From positions 186,001-250,000 of the forward strand of contig NZ_BNBC01000005.1 of NCBI RefSeq assembly GCF_014654675.1: a stretch of DNA of 64,000 bases, read 5' to 3'. Position numbers and translations under genes: made by a program. This document shows positions 27,562-35,145 of the stretch, piece by piece (positions within the stretch are counted from its first letter, which is position 1; each line of letters opens with the position of its first letter). Source of the DNA: Streptomyces spiralis (GTDB lineage: Bacteria > Actinomycetota > Actinomycetes > Streptomycetales > Streptomycetaceae). Below the pieces are notes generated by a model. That model ran no database searches. It was not told the origin of the DNA and saw only the letters and a list, made by a program, of their open reading frames with translations.

Positions 27562-30228
27562 TCAGAGGGCGCTGGTGGTGCGCTCGCGCGGGCGTGTGGT
27601 GGTGCGGAGCGCGGTGCGGTGTGGGGCCCGCCGTCCGCGGACGGCGGTGACGATGCCGAGCAGGACGAGGGTCAGGAGCGAGACGCCCCCGACGGCCGCG
27701 CCCAGCCGCAGGCCGGGCGGGTGGAAGGTGCAGGTGACGCTGGTCGCGGAGCCGTCCAGGGGGATGGCGATCAGCCCGTAGTACGTCTCGGCGGGTGCGG
27801 CCGGGGCGTCGCCCGCGGCGCACCGCCAGCCGGCGATCCGGGGGGTGGCGAGGACGGCGGTGCCCTTGCTGCCGGCCGGGAGCTGCGCCCGTACGGTGCC
27901 GTCGGAGACGGTCACCTCGGTGGCGCCGGTGGTCTTGAGCCGCTGGACGGCGGTGTGCAGCCGCGCGGTGTCCAGGCAGCCGACCGCGCCGTCCGGGACG
28001 CTGCCGGCCCGGGTGGGCGACAGCTCGATCCGCACCCGGCCGGACTGCGGGGCCGTGCCGAGCCGCTGCATGGCGGCGATCTTGGCGGCGTCGGCGGTGA
28101 ACCGTCCGGTCAGCGGGTGGGCCGGGGTTTCGGCGAGGCGGGCGGTGCCCGAGAAGTGCGGCGCCCAGAGGTAGACCTCGCTGCCGGCCGGGCACTGGGC
28201 CGCGATCGTCGGCCGGTGTGCGGCGGCTGCCTTGGTGCGGGGGGCCTCGATCACCGCGTCCGGCCGGTCGCCGGCGGCCCGTTCGGGCTGCCCGCCGTCG
28301 CCGGTGCGCACGGTCAGCGGGGGCACGGTGTAGACGCGGGTGCCCAGCAGCAGTTCCTGGTTGCGGTAGGGCGAGGGCCCGAAGGCGGAGACGCCGGTGC
28401 GGGCGGAGGAATCGGTGGACGGCCGGACGGTGACCAGGGGCGGTACGTCCTGCCGGGACACGGTCACCGGACTGCGGTCGCGGGGGTTCCACCTCTGGTG
28501 CTGGTCCGGCGGGGAGTGCACCCGGGCGCCCACGGAGAAGATCGCGTCGGTGACGGCGTTGTCCAGGCTCTGTACGTTCCGGCCGCGCGAGGTCCAGCCG
28601 TCGCCGAGAGCGGTGAGGGTGCGGCTGAGGACGTCGGCGGTGAGGCTGCTGTAGTACTGGGCGCCTTCGCCGCCCACCACCATCGGATCGTTGCCGACGG
28701 TCTGCTCCCGGCCGGGGTCGGTGCGGTAGGCGGGCCAGCCGTCGGCCTTGGCTATCGCCTCCGACTGACGCTGCTGCCGGCTCCCCCAGGGCGCGTAGTC
28801 GTCCAGGTGGTCCAGCCGCAGCCGGGTGGCCACGGCGGAGGTGGCGGTGGCCTCGCCGAGCTGGGCGCCGACCAGGAGGACGACGGCGGACCCGACGAGC
28901 AGCCGACGGCGCCGCCCCGCCGCGGGTGCGCCCTCGGCGGCCCCGCCCGCCCGGTCGAGGCCGAGGAGGACCAGCCCGCCCAGTGCGCCGACCGCGGCCA
29001 GCGCCAGCACCGGCCAGGCGAAGGAGCGCACCAGAGCGCTGCGGCTCGCGACGGCGGCCATGAGAGCGAGCAGCGCGGCGGCCGCGGCCAGCGCGCGCCG
29101 GCCGGGCACGCCGTAGGACAGCGTGTGCCAGGCCGCGATCACCAGCAGCGCGCACAGCACGAACGTCTGCCGGTAGGGGCTGCCGTTCGGGGTGGTGAAG
29201 GCGTGCCAGGCCAGATGGGTCGGCATCCACTGCATCGACAGCGTGACGGCGACCACCAGCAGGCCCCACCCGGCGCGCACCCGTACGGGGGCCGCCCGGT
29301 GGAAGGGCAGGGCGAGGGCCAGCAGCAGCGCGGTGGTGCCGACGAAGAGCCCCGGGCTGGCGAATCCGTACGTCGTCGGCAGCAGACGGGCCAGCAGGTC
29401 CTGTGTGGCGACCGGGGCGAAGTGCGTGACCCGGCCCGGGTAGGCGTGCTTGGTGCCGAAGTAGATGACCGTGACCAGCGGCGCGGCCAGGCCGACGCCC
29501 AGGGCGACGGTGACCGCGGCCCGGCCCGCCGCGGCGAGCGCCCGCCGGCGCGGGAGACCGGAGAGCCACAGCCGGAGCAGCAGGACGAGGCCGGCGCCGA
29601 TGGTGGCCATGTACGCGGTGTAGAAGTTGGCGATCCAGGCGAGCGCCACGATCGGCACGCCGAGCAGCCGGTGCCGGCCGGTGAGTGCCCATTCGCCGAC
29701 CAGGCACAGCAGGGGCAGGGCGATGAGGCCGTCGAGCCACATCGGGTTGTACGAGGCGTCCGCGAGCGACCAGCCGCACAGGGCGTAGGCGGCGCCCAGC
29801 AGCCCCGCCGCCCACCAGCGGCCGGGCCGCAGCCTGAGCAGCAGCCAGGCCATGGCGGCGCCGGCGCACGCCGTCTTCAGGACGGTGACCACATAGACGG
29901 CGAGGTCGATCTCGTCCCTCGGGAACAGGGCCACGAGCAGGGCGAACGGGCTGCTCAGATACGTCCCGAGGTCGGGCAGGAAGCTGGAGCCGAAGCCGGA
30001 CTGCCAGTTGACGAGCAGGCCGCCGTCGGCCCGGCCGTGCAGCAGGTCCCACAGGTGGGCGTGGAACGGCACGTACTGGTTGCCCAGGTCGTTGACCGCG
30101 CGGGTGCGCGGGCCGAAGGGATAGCTGCGGGCGACGGCGTCGGCCGCGCAGAACGCGGTGACGGTGATGGCCGCGGCGAGCAGTGCGGCGGCCTGTCGCG
30201 GTCTGCCGCGCAGGGTTGAGCGATCCAT
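27562..30228 (-). CDS. YfhO-like polytopic membrane protein (putative GT-C glycosyltransferase)
   Basis: 888 residues. The N-terminal ~430 residues hold about 11-13 helices with the early acidic loop and VNDLGNQYVPFHAHLWDLL and the WQSGFGSSFLPDLGTYLSSPF region typical of the YfhO family; a long extracytoplasmic domain follows and one last helix lies near 850-870. YfhO-like proteins use lipid-linked sugars to modify wall polymers or other outer acceptors. Followed 20 bases on by the GT2 gene, then gtrA. Confidence 0.85.
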   Translation of the reverse strand: MDRSTLRGRPRQAAALLAAAITVTAFCAADAVARSYPFGPRTRAVNDLGNQYVPFHAHLWDLLHGRADGGLLVNWQSGFGSSFLPDLGTYLSSPFALLVALFPRDEIDLAVYVVTVLKTACAGAAMAWLLLRLRPGRWWAAGLLGAAYALCGWSLADASYNPMWLDGLIALPLLCLVGEWALTGRHRLLGVPIVALAWIANFYTAYMATIGAGLVLLLRLWLSGLPRRRALAAAGRAAVTVALGVGLAAPLVTVIYFGTKHAYPGRVTHFAPVATQDLLARLLPTTYGFASPGLFVGTTALLLALALPFHRAAPVRVRAGWGLLVVAVTLSMQWMPTHLAWHAFTTPNGSPYRQTFVLCALLVIAAWHTLSYGVPGRRALAAAAALLALMAAVASRSALVRSFAWPVLALAAVGALGGLVLLGLDRAGGAAEGAPAAGRRRRLLVGSAVVLLVGAQLGEATATSAVATRLRLDHLDDYAPWGSRQQRQSEAIAKADGWPAYRTDPGREQTVGNDPMVVGGEGAQYYSSLTADVLSRTLTALGDGWTSRGRNVQSLDNAVTDAIFSVGARVHSPPDQHQRWNPRDRSPVTVSRQDVPPLVTVRPSTDSSARTGVSAFGPSPYRNQELLLGTRVYTVPPLTVRTGDGGQPERAAGDRPDAVIEAPRTKAAAAHRPTIAAQCPAGSEVYLWAPHFSGTARLAETPAHPLTGRFTADAAKIAAMQRLGTAPQSGRVRIELSPTRAGSVPDGAVGCLDTARLHTAVQRLKTTGATEVTVSDGTVRAQLPAGSKGTAVLATPRIAGWRCAAGDAPAAPAETYYGLIAIPLDGSATSVTCTFHPPGLRLGAAVGGVSLLTLVLLGIVTAVRGRRAPHRTALRTTTRPRERTTSAL

Positions 30229-30406
30229 TCTCGGCGGGCTCCCAGGAAATCCGGTACATACAGCGCCTCTTGTGGGGACGTCACTCCCCGTGCGCTTTTG
30301 TTCGACCGATTAGACCCGGAGTATTTCCCCTTGGTCGTACCCCCACCGGTGAACGGTGGACGAATGGTGAATGACGAATACGCGCGGGGGTACGCCGAAA
30401 CAATTC
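30229..30406. other. upstream region of the YfhO operon
   Basis: 178 bases of more AT-rich sequence (e.g. TTGTTCGACCGATTAGACC near 30299-30317). No ORF supported. Confidence 0.4.
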
Positions 30407-30448
30407 GGGACGCACTCCGTTCACCGAAAGGAAAACGGAATGCGTCCC
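30407..30448 (-). terminator. large hairpin terminator of a vanished minus-strand gene
   Basis: Arms 30407-30421 and 30434-30448 match at 14 of 15 positions (GGGACGCA...TGCGTCCC outermost). On the minus strand it is followed by GAATTGTTTCGG, a T-rich tail. It lies 30 bases past the stop of a decayed arabinofuranosidase end and still looks functional. Confidence 0.75.
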
Positions 30449-30478
30449 GAGAATGATGCGGAGGTTACGGCTTCGGGG

Positions 30479-30730
30479 CTACTTCTGCCTGATCCGCAGG
30501 AAAGTGACGGAGTTCGCCGGGAAGGTGTATGTGAAGCCGTCGGCGACGCCGGTGACGGTGGAGGTGACCGGTGCGACCGGCGTGGCGGTCTCGGTGTTGA
30601 CGGCGTCGGACGCGGCGGCCGGCGTGATCGCCTCGGCCTTGGCGGCGACCTTCGCCCCGCCCAGGTCGATCGCCGTACCGGCGGCCGAGGACTGGGCGTC
30701 GACCGCACATGGGGAAGCCGTATGAGCACG
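30479..30730 (-). pseudogene. C-terminal remnant of an alpha-L-arabinofuranosidase-like enzyme
   Basis: An 83-codon open frame without start codon; in-frame TGA at 30731-30733 closes it upstream and TAG at 30479 ends it. It reads DAQSSAAGTAIDLGGAKVAA ... DGFTYTFPANSVTFLRIRQK, like the C-terminal beta-domain of GH51-type arabinofuranosidases from actinomycetes (recalled, not searched). A strong terminator follows, as for a real gene end. The body of the gene is missing; the break is near 30715. Confidence 0.6.
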
Positions 30731-30796
30731 TCAATGGGGCGGACAGCGCACCCCGTAAGCTCGATCGCGATTGCGACCATGACGAAAGGCACGGTG

Positions 30797-31243
30797 ATGG
30801 ACGTCGGGTTCCGGCCGGTGACGGACGTGCTGGCGCATCTTGCCGGGCGGTGGCGCGTGGAGCGCGAGGTCCGGGACCTGACGAGCGGTGACGTGGGGCA
30901 CTTCGCAGGGGTCACCGTCTTCAGCGCCCTGGCCGGCGGCGGGCTGTTGCACGAGGAGTCGGGGACCTTCACCTGGCGGGGCGTGTCCCGGCCCGCGACG
31001 CGGACGCTGCGGTTCCTGCCGGGGAGCGTGCCGGGCACGGCCGACGTGCGGTTCGCGGACGGGCGGCCCTTCCACCCGCTGGATCTGAGGACGGGCCGGT
31101 ACGTGGCCGAGCACCCGTGCGCGGCCGATCTCTACCGCGGTGAGTTCACCGTCCGGGACGCGGGCCGCTGGCGGTCGGTGTGGCGGGTCGGCGGTCCGGC
31201 CAAGGACCTGGTGCTCACCACCGACTATGTGCGCGAGGGCTGA
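30797..31243 (+). CDS. DUF6314 family protein
   Basis: 148 residues from ATG 30797, chosen for the AAAGG eight bases upstream; in-frame ATGs at 30722 and 30779 are less likely. Pattern LAHLAGRWRVEREVRDL ... GVTVFSALAGGGLLHEESG ... ADGRPFHPLDLRTG ... HPCAADLYRGEF ... GPAKDLVLTTDYVR matches DUF6314, a calycin-like small protein family of unknown role. Its 3' end overlaps the convergent phosphatase-like gene by 19 bases. Confidence 0.8.
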   Translation: MDVGFRPVTDVLAHLAGRWRVEREVRDLTSGDVGHFAGVTVFSALAGGGLLHEESGTFTWRGVSRPATRTLRFLPGSVPGTADVRFADGRPFHPLDLRTGRYVAEHPCAADLYRGEFTVRDAGRWRSVWRVGGPAKDLVLTTDYVREG

Positions 31244-31818
31244 GCGCTGGCGCCGTCGAGGCGGAGGTTCCAGCGGCCGGAGCGGCCGCTGACGGTGGTC
31301 GCCGACAGCGGGCGGACGTCGATGTTCCAGTAGGTCGAGGGCGGGGCCTTCAGGGCGTAGACCAGGGCGGCGCGGATCACCGAGGGCTCGGCGACGGCGA
31401 CGATCCGGCCGCCGTCCTCCACCGGCCGGGTGTCGAGCCAGCCGCCCACCCGGGCGATGAAGGCCAGCAGGGACTCCCCGCCGTGCGGGGTGGAGCGCGG
31501 GTCGGCGAGCCAGGCGTCCACCGACTGCGGCTCGCGGGCCATCGCCTCGCCCAGCGTCAGCCCGCGCCAGCGGCCCATGTCGCAGTCCCGCAGCGCGAGT
31601 TGGACCAGCGGGGCGTACCCCAGGGCGTCGCCGGTGGCCCGGCTGCGCGGGGTCGGCGAGCAGTAGCGCAGCTCGGCCGCCGCCAGCGGCAGCAGCTCTC
31701 CGGCGGCGCGCTGGACCTCGTCCCAGCCCGCCTGGTCCAGCGGCCGGTCGTCCTCGAACCGCTCCGCGAGCAGCGGTGAACTGCGTGCGGCGGCCACGAA
31801 CGTCACCCTCAGTGGCAT
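31225..31818 (-). CDS. histidine-phosphatase-fold protein with degenerate active site
   Basis: 197 residues with the phosphoglycerate-mutase/CobC fold: RYCSPTPRSRATGDALG matches the second motif and RIVAVAEPSVIRAALVYAL the C-terminal one. The first motif, normally RHG, reads VTFVAAARSSPLL, with no His, and the late motif His is also replaced (AEPSV). Likely non-catalytic or altered. Such variants recur in Streptomyces; function unknown. Confidence 0.72.
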   Translation of the reverse strand: MPLRVTFVAAARSSPLLAERFEDDRPLDQAGWDEVQRAAGELLPLAAAELRYCSPTPRSRATGDALGYAPLVQLALRDCDMGRWRGLTLGEAMAREPQSVDAWLADPRSTPHGGESLLAFIARVGGWLDTRPVEDGGRIVAVAEPSVIRAALVYALKAPPSTYWNIDVRPLSATTVSGRSGRWNLRLDGASAQPSRT

Positions 31819-31893
31819 GCGGTGATGGTGATCCTCCTGTGTCAGCAGGTCAAGGGGCGACGAGTCCTGAGTTCTGCGGCGTGCGGGCCCGGC

Positions 31894-32391
31894 TCAGTCG
31901 AAAAAGTGCGCCATCCACTGGTCCGGCCGTTCCAGCGGACGGAAACCGAGCTTCTCGTAGACCCCGTGCGCGTCGTGCGTGGCGAGCAGGACGCGCTTGA
32001 GGCCGTACGGCCGCAGGTGTTCGCGTACGGCCCCCACGAGCGCCGTCCCGATGCCCTTGCCGCGGACCGCGCGGTCGACATACACGTCGCACAGCCACGC
32101 GAAGGAGGCCAGGTCGGTCACCACCCGCGCACAGGCGACCTGGTGCCCCGACGCCGCCTCGTACACCCCGAAGTTGAGCGACCCGGCGATCGCCCGTTCC
32201 TGCTTGTCGCGTGAGCGCCCGAGTGCCCAGTAGGCGTCGGTGGACAGCCAGCGGTGCACCCGCTCGACGTCGATGCGGGCGGGGTCGGTGGAGATCTCGT
32301 AGCCCTCGGCGAGGCTCGGCGTCTCGGTCCTGTGCGTCTCGGTCCTGTGCGTCTCGGTCTTGGGCGTGTCGGCCTGGGGTGTGTCGGTCAT
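31894..32391 (-). CDS. GNAT-family N-acetyltransferase with repeated N-terminus
   Basis: 165 residues. GNAT core VDRAVRGKGIGTALVGAV (acetyl-CoA loop) and GVYEKLGFRPLERPDQWM at the end, resembling a common bacterial GNAT of unknown substrate. The first ~26 residues are Thr/Glu/His/Arg-rich because of a 15-bp tandem DNA repeat (32321-32395). An alternative start after the repeat is not seen. Confidence 0.85.
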   Translation of the reverse strand: MTDTPQADTPKTETHRTETHRTETPSLAEGYEISTDPARIDVERVHRWLSTDAYWALGRSRDKQERAIAGSLNFGVYEAASGHQVACARVVTDLASFAWLCDVYVDRAVRGKGIGTALVGAVREHLRPYGLKRVLLATHDAHGVYEKLGFRPLERPDQWMAHFFD

Positions 32392-32395
32392 GGAC
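32321..32395. repeat. 15-bp coding minisatellite, about five units
   Basis: Units GTCTCGGTCCTGTGC at 32321 and 32336 are identical; 32351, 32366 and 32381 are progressively diverged. On the minus strand it encodes THRTE-like pentapeptides at the N-terminus of the GNAT protein. Copy number probably varies between strains. Confidence 0.75.
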
Positions 32396-32409
32396 GAGAG
32401 ATTTCCAGG

Positions 32410-33903
32410 TCACGGGAGCGGGCGTCGAGACGTTTTCGCCGGGAGCACCTCGTCGCAGGCCGCCCGCAGTCGGCGTACCCCCTCCGTGATCTCCGCCGTG
32501 CCGGCGACCGCCGCGAAGCTCAGGCGGAGGTGGGGGGCCGGGGGTTCGGCGCTGAAGTAGGGGCGGCCGGGGGTGAGGGCGACGCCCGCGCGCAGGCCGG
32601 CGGCGGTCAGGGCGGACTCTCCACCGGAGCCGAAGGCCCGGGCGGCGTCCCCCGTGCCGTCGGGCAGGCGCAGCCAGAGGTGGTATCCGCCGTGCGGGAC
32701 GTGCGGCAGGGCGAGTTCGGGCAGGTGGCGTGCGAGCGCGGCCGTCATGGTGTCGCGGCGGACCTTCAACTCGGCCGAGAGCGCCCGCAGATGACGGGGC
32801 CAGGCCGGGGAGCCGACCAGTTCCAGGGCCGCCTCCTGGAGCGGCCGGGGGACGAAGAAGCTGTCCACGACCTGGATGGCGCGCAGGCGTTCCAGCACGG
32901 GTCCGCGCGCGGCGAGCGCGCTCACGCGGAAGCTGGGCGAGGTCGCCTTGGTCAGCGAGCCGACATGGACGACCACGCCGTCCGGGTCGTCGGCGGCCAG
33001 CGGGCGGGGCAGCGGGCCCGCGTCCGCGTGGGCGAGGCGGCGTACGAAGTCGTCCTCGATCACGAACGCGCCGGCCTCTCGGGCGATGCGCAGCACCTCT
33101 GTGCGCCGGTCGGCGGCCAGCACGGCGCCCGTCGGGTTCTGGAACAGGGGCTGGCAGACGAACACCCGGGCGCCGCTGGCCCGGAAGGCGTCCGCGAGCA
33201 GGTCGGGACGTACGCCGTCGGGGTCGACGGGCACGGGTACGGGCCGCAGGCCGGCCGCGCGGGCGAGGGCGAGCATGCCGGGGTAGGTGGGCGACTCGAC
33301 GAGGACGGGTGCGCCGGGCGGGGCGAGCGCGCGCAGGGCGGTGGCCAGCGCGGACTGGCCGCCGGCGGCGATCAGCACCTCGGCCGCGGTCATGCTCCCG
33401 CCGATCTCCCGCGCGAACCACTCGCGCAGCTCGGGCAGTCCCTCCAGCGGCGGCCTGCCCCAGGCGCCCGGCCGGCGTCCGGCCCGGGCCAGGGCCGCCG
33501 CCATGGCGCGCTCGGGCTGGAGGGAGGGATGCGGATAGCCGCCGTTGAACTCCAGCACGCCGGGCGGCGGCGCGGCGAGCGAGACGGTGACCCCTGAGGC
33601 GTCCACGGTGCGCGGGACGAGGTCGAGGGTGCCGTCGGCGCTGAGCGCGACCTCCTGCCAGGAGGTGTCCCCGGCGGGGGTCTCCGTCGCGCGCGGCCGG
33701 GCGCGGAAGGCACCGGCCCCGGGCCGGGTGATCACCAGGCCCTCGGCGGCGAGCTGGGCGAGGGCCCGCGAGACGGTCACCGGGCTCACACGGAACCGCT
33801 CGACCAGTGCCCGGCTCGACGGGAGCTTTCCACCCGGTGGATAGCGGTCGAGGTCTTGTCGGAGCTGTTCTGCCAGTTCACCGACACTGCTACGCTGGTG
33901 CAT
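32410..33903 (-). CDS. MocR-type GntR regulator fused to a PLP aminotransferase domain
   Basis: 497 residues. Residues 1-70 are a GntR winged helix (YPPGGKLPSSRALVERFRVS, then PVTVSRALAQLAAEGL); from about 100 a type-I aminotransferase domain with VESPTYPGMLALA, QPLFQNPTGAVL, EDDFVRRL and the PLP lysine in VGSLTKATSPSFR. The ATG at 33903 lies inside the palindrome CATG, overlapping the divergent EamA gene's ATG. Probably controls that exporter; effector unknown. Confidence 0.92.
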   Translation of the reverse strand: MHQRSSVGELAEQLRQDLDRYPPGGKLPSSRALVERFRVSPVTVSRALAQLAAEGLVITRPGAGAFRARPRATETPAGDTSWQEVALSADGTLDLVPRTVDASGVTVSLAAPPPGVLEFNGGYPHPSLQPERAMAAALARAGRRPGAWGRPPLEGLPELREWFAREIGGSMTAAEVLIAAGGQSALATALRALAPPGAPVLVESPTYPGMLALARAAGLRPVPVPVDPDGVRPDLLADAFRASGARVFVCQPLFQNPTGAVLAADRRTEVLRIAREAGAFVIEDDFVRRLAHADAGPLPRPLAADDPDGVVVHVGSLTKATSPSFRVSALAARGPVLERLRAIQVVDSFFVPRPLQEAALELVGSPAWPRHLRALSAELKVRRDTMTAALARHLPELALPHVPHGGYHLWLRLPDGTGDAARAFGSGGESALTAAGLRAGVALTPGRPYFSAEPPAPHLRLSFAAVAGTAEITEGVRRLRAACDEVLPAKTSRRPLP

Positions 33904-33925
33904 GAGTACACAGAGTAGCGCTACT
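33889..33925. promoter_or_regulatory. overlapping divergent leaderless starts and MocR operator
   Basis: CATG at 33901-33904 contains both ATGs. Rightward -10 TACGCT (33891-33896); leftward -10 candidates TACTCT or TGTACT on the minus strand within 33906-33917. AGTAGCGCTACT (33914-33925) is a perfect 12-bp palindrome and GCTAC at 33889 repeats a half-site. Each promoter must partly lie in the other gene's coding sequence. Confidence 0.6.
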
Positions 33926-34819
33926 GCCTCGAGCGCGATAGCGGTCACCGCTCCCGGCGAGCGCCGCGGCCTCGGCACGGCACTGGCGGCGCTCGGCGTC
34001 GCCTCCTTCTCGCTCACGTTTCCGGCCACCGCCTGGGGACTGGAGGGGTTCGGGCCCTGGTCGCTGGTGGCCGTGCGCAGCATGCTCGCCGCCGTGATCG
34101 CGGGCGGCGCCCTGCTGGCACTGCGGGTGCCGCTGCCCGCACGCCCGCACCGGCCGGGGCTGGCGGTGGTCGCCGCGGGTGTGGTCCTCGGTTTCCCGCT
34201 GCTCACCACGCTCGCCCTGCGCACCTCGACCACCGCGCACGCCGCGGTCGTCGTCGGCCTGCTGCCGCTCACCACGGCGCTGCTTTCCGCCCTGCGCATG
34301 GGGACGCGGCCGTCGCGGGCGTTCTGGGCGGCGGCGCTGGCGGGCGCCGCCGCCGTGGTCGCCTTCACCGTGCAGCAGAGCGGCGGCGCCCTGACGGCCG
34401 CCGACGGGTATCTCTTCGCCGCCCTGCTGGTGTGCGCCGCCGGCTACACCGAGGGCGGGCGGCTGGCGCGGGTCATGCCCGGCTGGCAGGTGATCGCCTG
34501 GGCGCTCGTGCTGTGTCTGCCGGTGGCCGTGCCCGGTGCCGCGCTGGCGCTGACGTACGAGCCGGTGCACCTGGGGTGGCACAGCGTGGCGGGGCTGCTG
34601 TGGGTGGCGGCCGGATCGCAGTTCCTCGGGATGGTCGTCTGGTACCGGGGCATGGCGGCCGTGGGCATCCCGAAGGCCAGCCAGTTGCAGTTGGCGCAGC
34701 CCCTGCTCACACTGGTGTGGTCGGTGCTGCTGCTCGGCGAGCATCTGACGCCGGCCGCCCCGTTGACGGCCGTCGCCGTGCTCGTCTGCATCGCCGTCAC
34801 CCAGCGGGCGCGCGGCTGA
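33902..34819 (+). CDS. EamA/DMT-family membrane exporter
   Basis: 305 residues, ten helices in two EamA repeats (about 25-155 and 165-300). Repeat signatures include LRTSTTAHAAVVVGLLPLTT and the C-terminal GIPKASQLQLAQPLLTLVWS. Typical drug/metabolite exporter. No Shine-Dalgarno: the ATG is at or near the predicted transcript start. Regulated, by inference, by the divergent MocR protein. Confidence 0.88.
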   Translation: MSTQSSATASSAIAVTAPGERRGLGTALAALGVASFSLTFPATAWGLEGFGPWSLVAVRSMLAAVIAGGALLALRVPLPARPHRPGLAVVAAGVVLGFPLLTTLALRTSTTAHAAVVVGLLPLTTALLSALRMGTRPSRAFWAAALAGAAAVVAFTVQQSGGALTAADGYLFAALLVCAAGYTEGGRLARVMPGWQVIAWALVLCLPVAVPGAALALTYEPVHLGWHSVAGLLWVAAGSQFLGMVVWYRGMAAVGIPKASQLQLAQPLLTLVWSVLLLGEHLTPAAPLTAVAVLVCIAVTQRARG

Positions 34820-34940
34820 CCGGCGCCACCGGTTCCGACCGCACTCCGGCCCCGGCCGCTTCACCGGTTCCGGCCGCGCTCCGCGCCGTAGACTCGAAGC
34901 CGAGGACGCTGCTCCCGCATGTGGTGAGGAGGCCCTGCAG

Positions 34941-35144
34941 ATGCGAGCAACCGTGGGCGACAAGCTCGTCCAGCACGGCCGGGTGGTCGGCCAGCACGAC
35001 CAGGTCAGCGAGGTCGTCGAGGTCATGGGCCAGGAGGGCAACCCTCCGTACCGCGTCCGTTTCCCGGACGGGCACGAAGCCGTGATGTCACCGGGCCCCG
35101 ACTGCCAGGTCCGGCACGAGGAGAAGAAGCAAAGGTCGAAGTAG
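34941..35144 (+). CDS. DUF1918 small protein
   Basis: 67 residues: RATVGDKLVQHGRVVGQHDQ, then GNPPYRVRFPDGHEAVMSPG, the SH3-like DUF1918 pattern common in actinobacteria. GAGGAGG lies nine bases before the ATG; TAGACT at 34889 is a plausible -10. Function unknown. Confidence 0.88.
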   Translation: MRATVGDKLVQHGRVVGQHDQVSEVVEVMGQEGNPPYRVRFPDGHEAVMSPGPDCQVRHEEKKQRSK

Positions 35145-35145
35145 G

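Noticed and set aside
28826-29116. Many plus-strand ORFs opposite the YfhO-like gene
   Set aside because: Ala/Arg/Ser low-complexity antisense frames, with no start signals.
30453-30725. A 90-residue plus-strand ORF opposite the arabinofuranosidase remnant
   Set aside because: The opposite strand has clear domain-like sequence and a properly placed terminator; this frame is its shadow.
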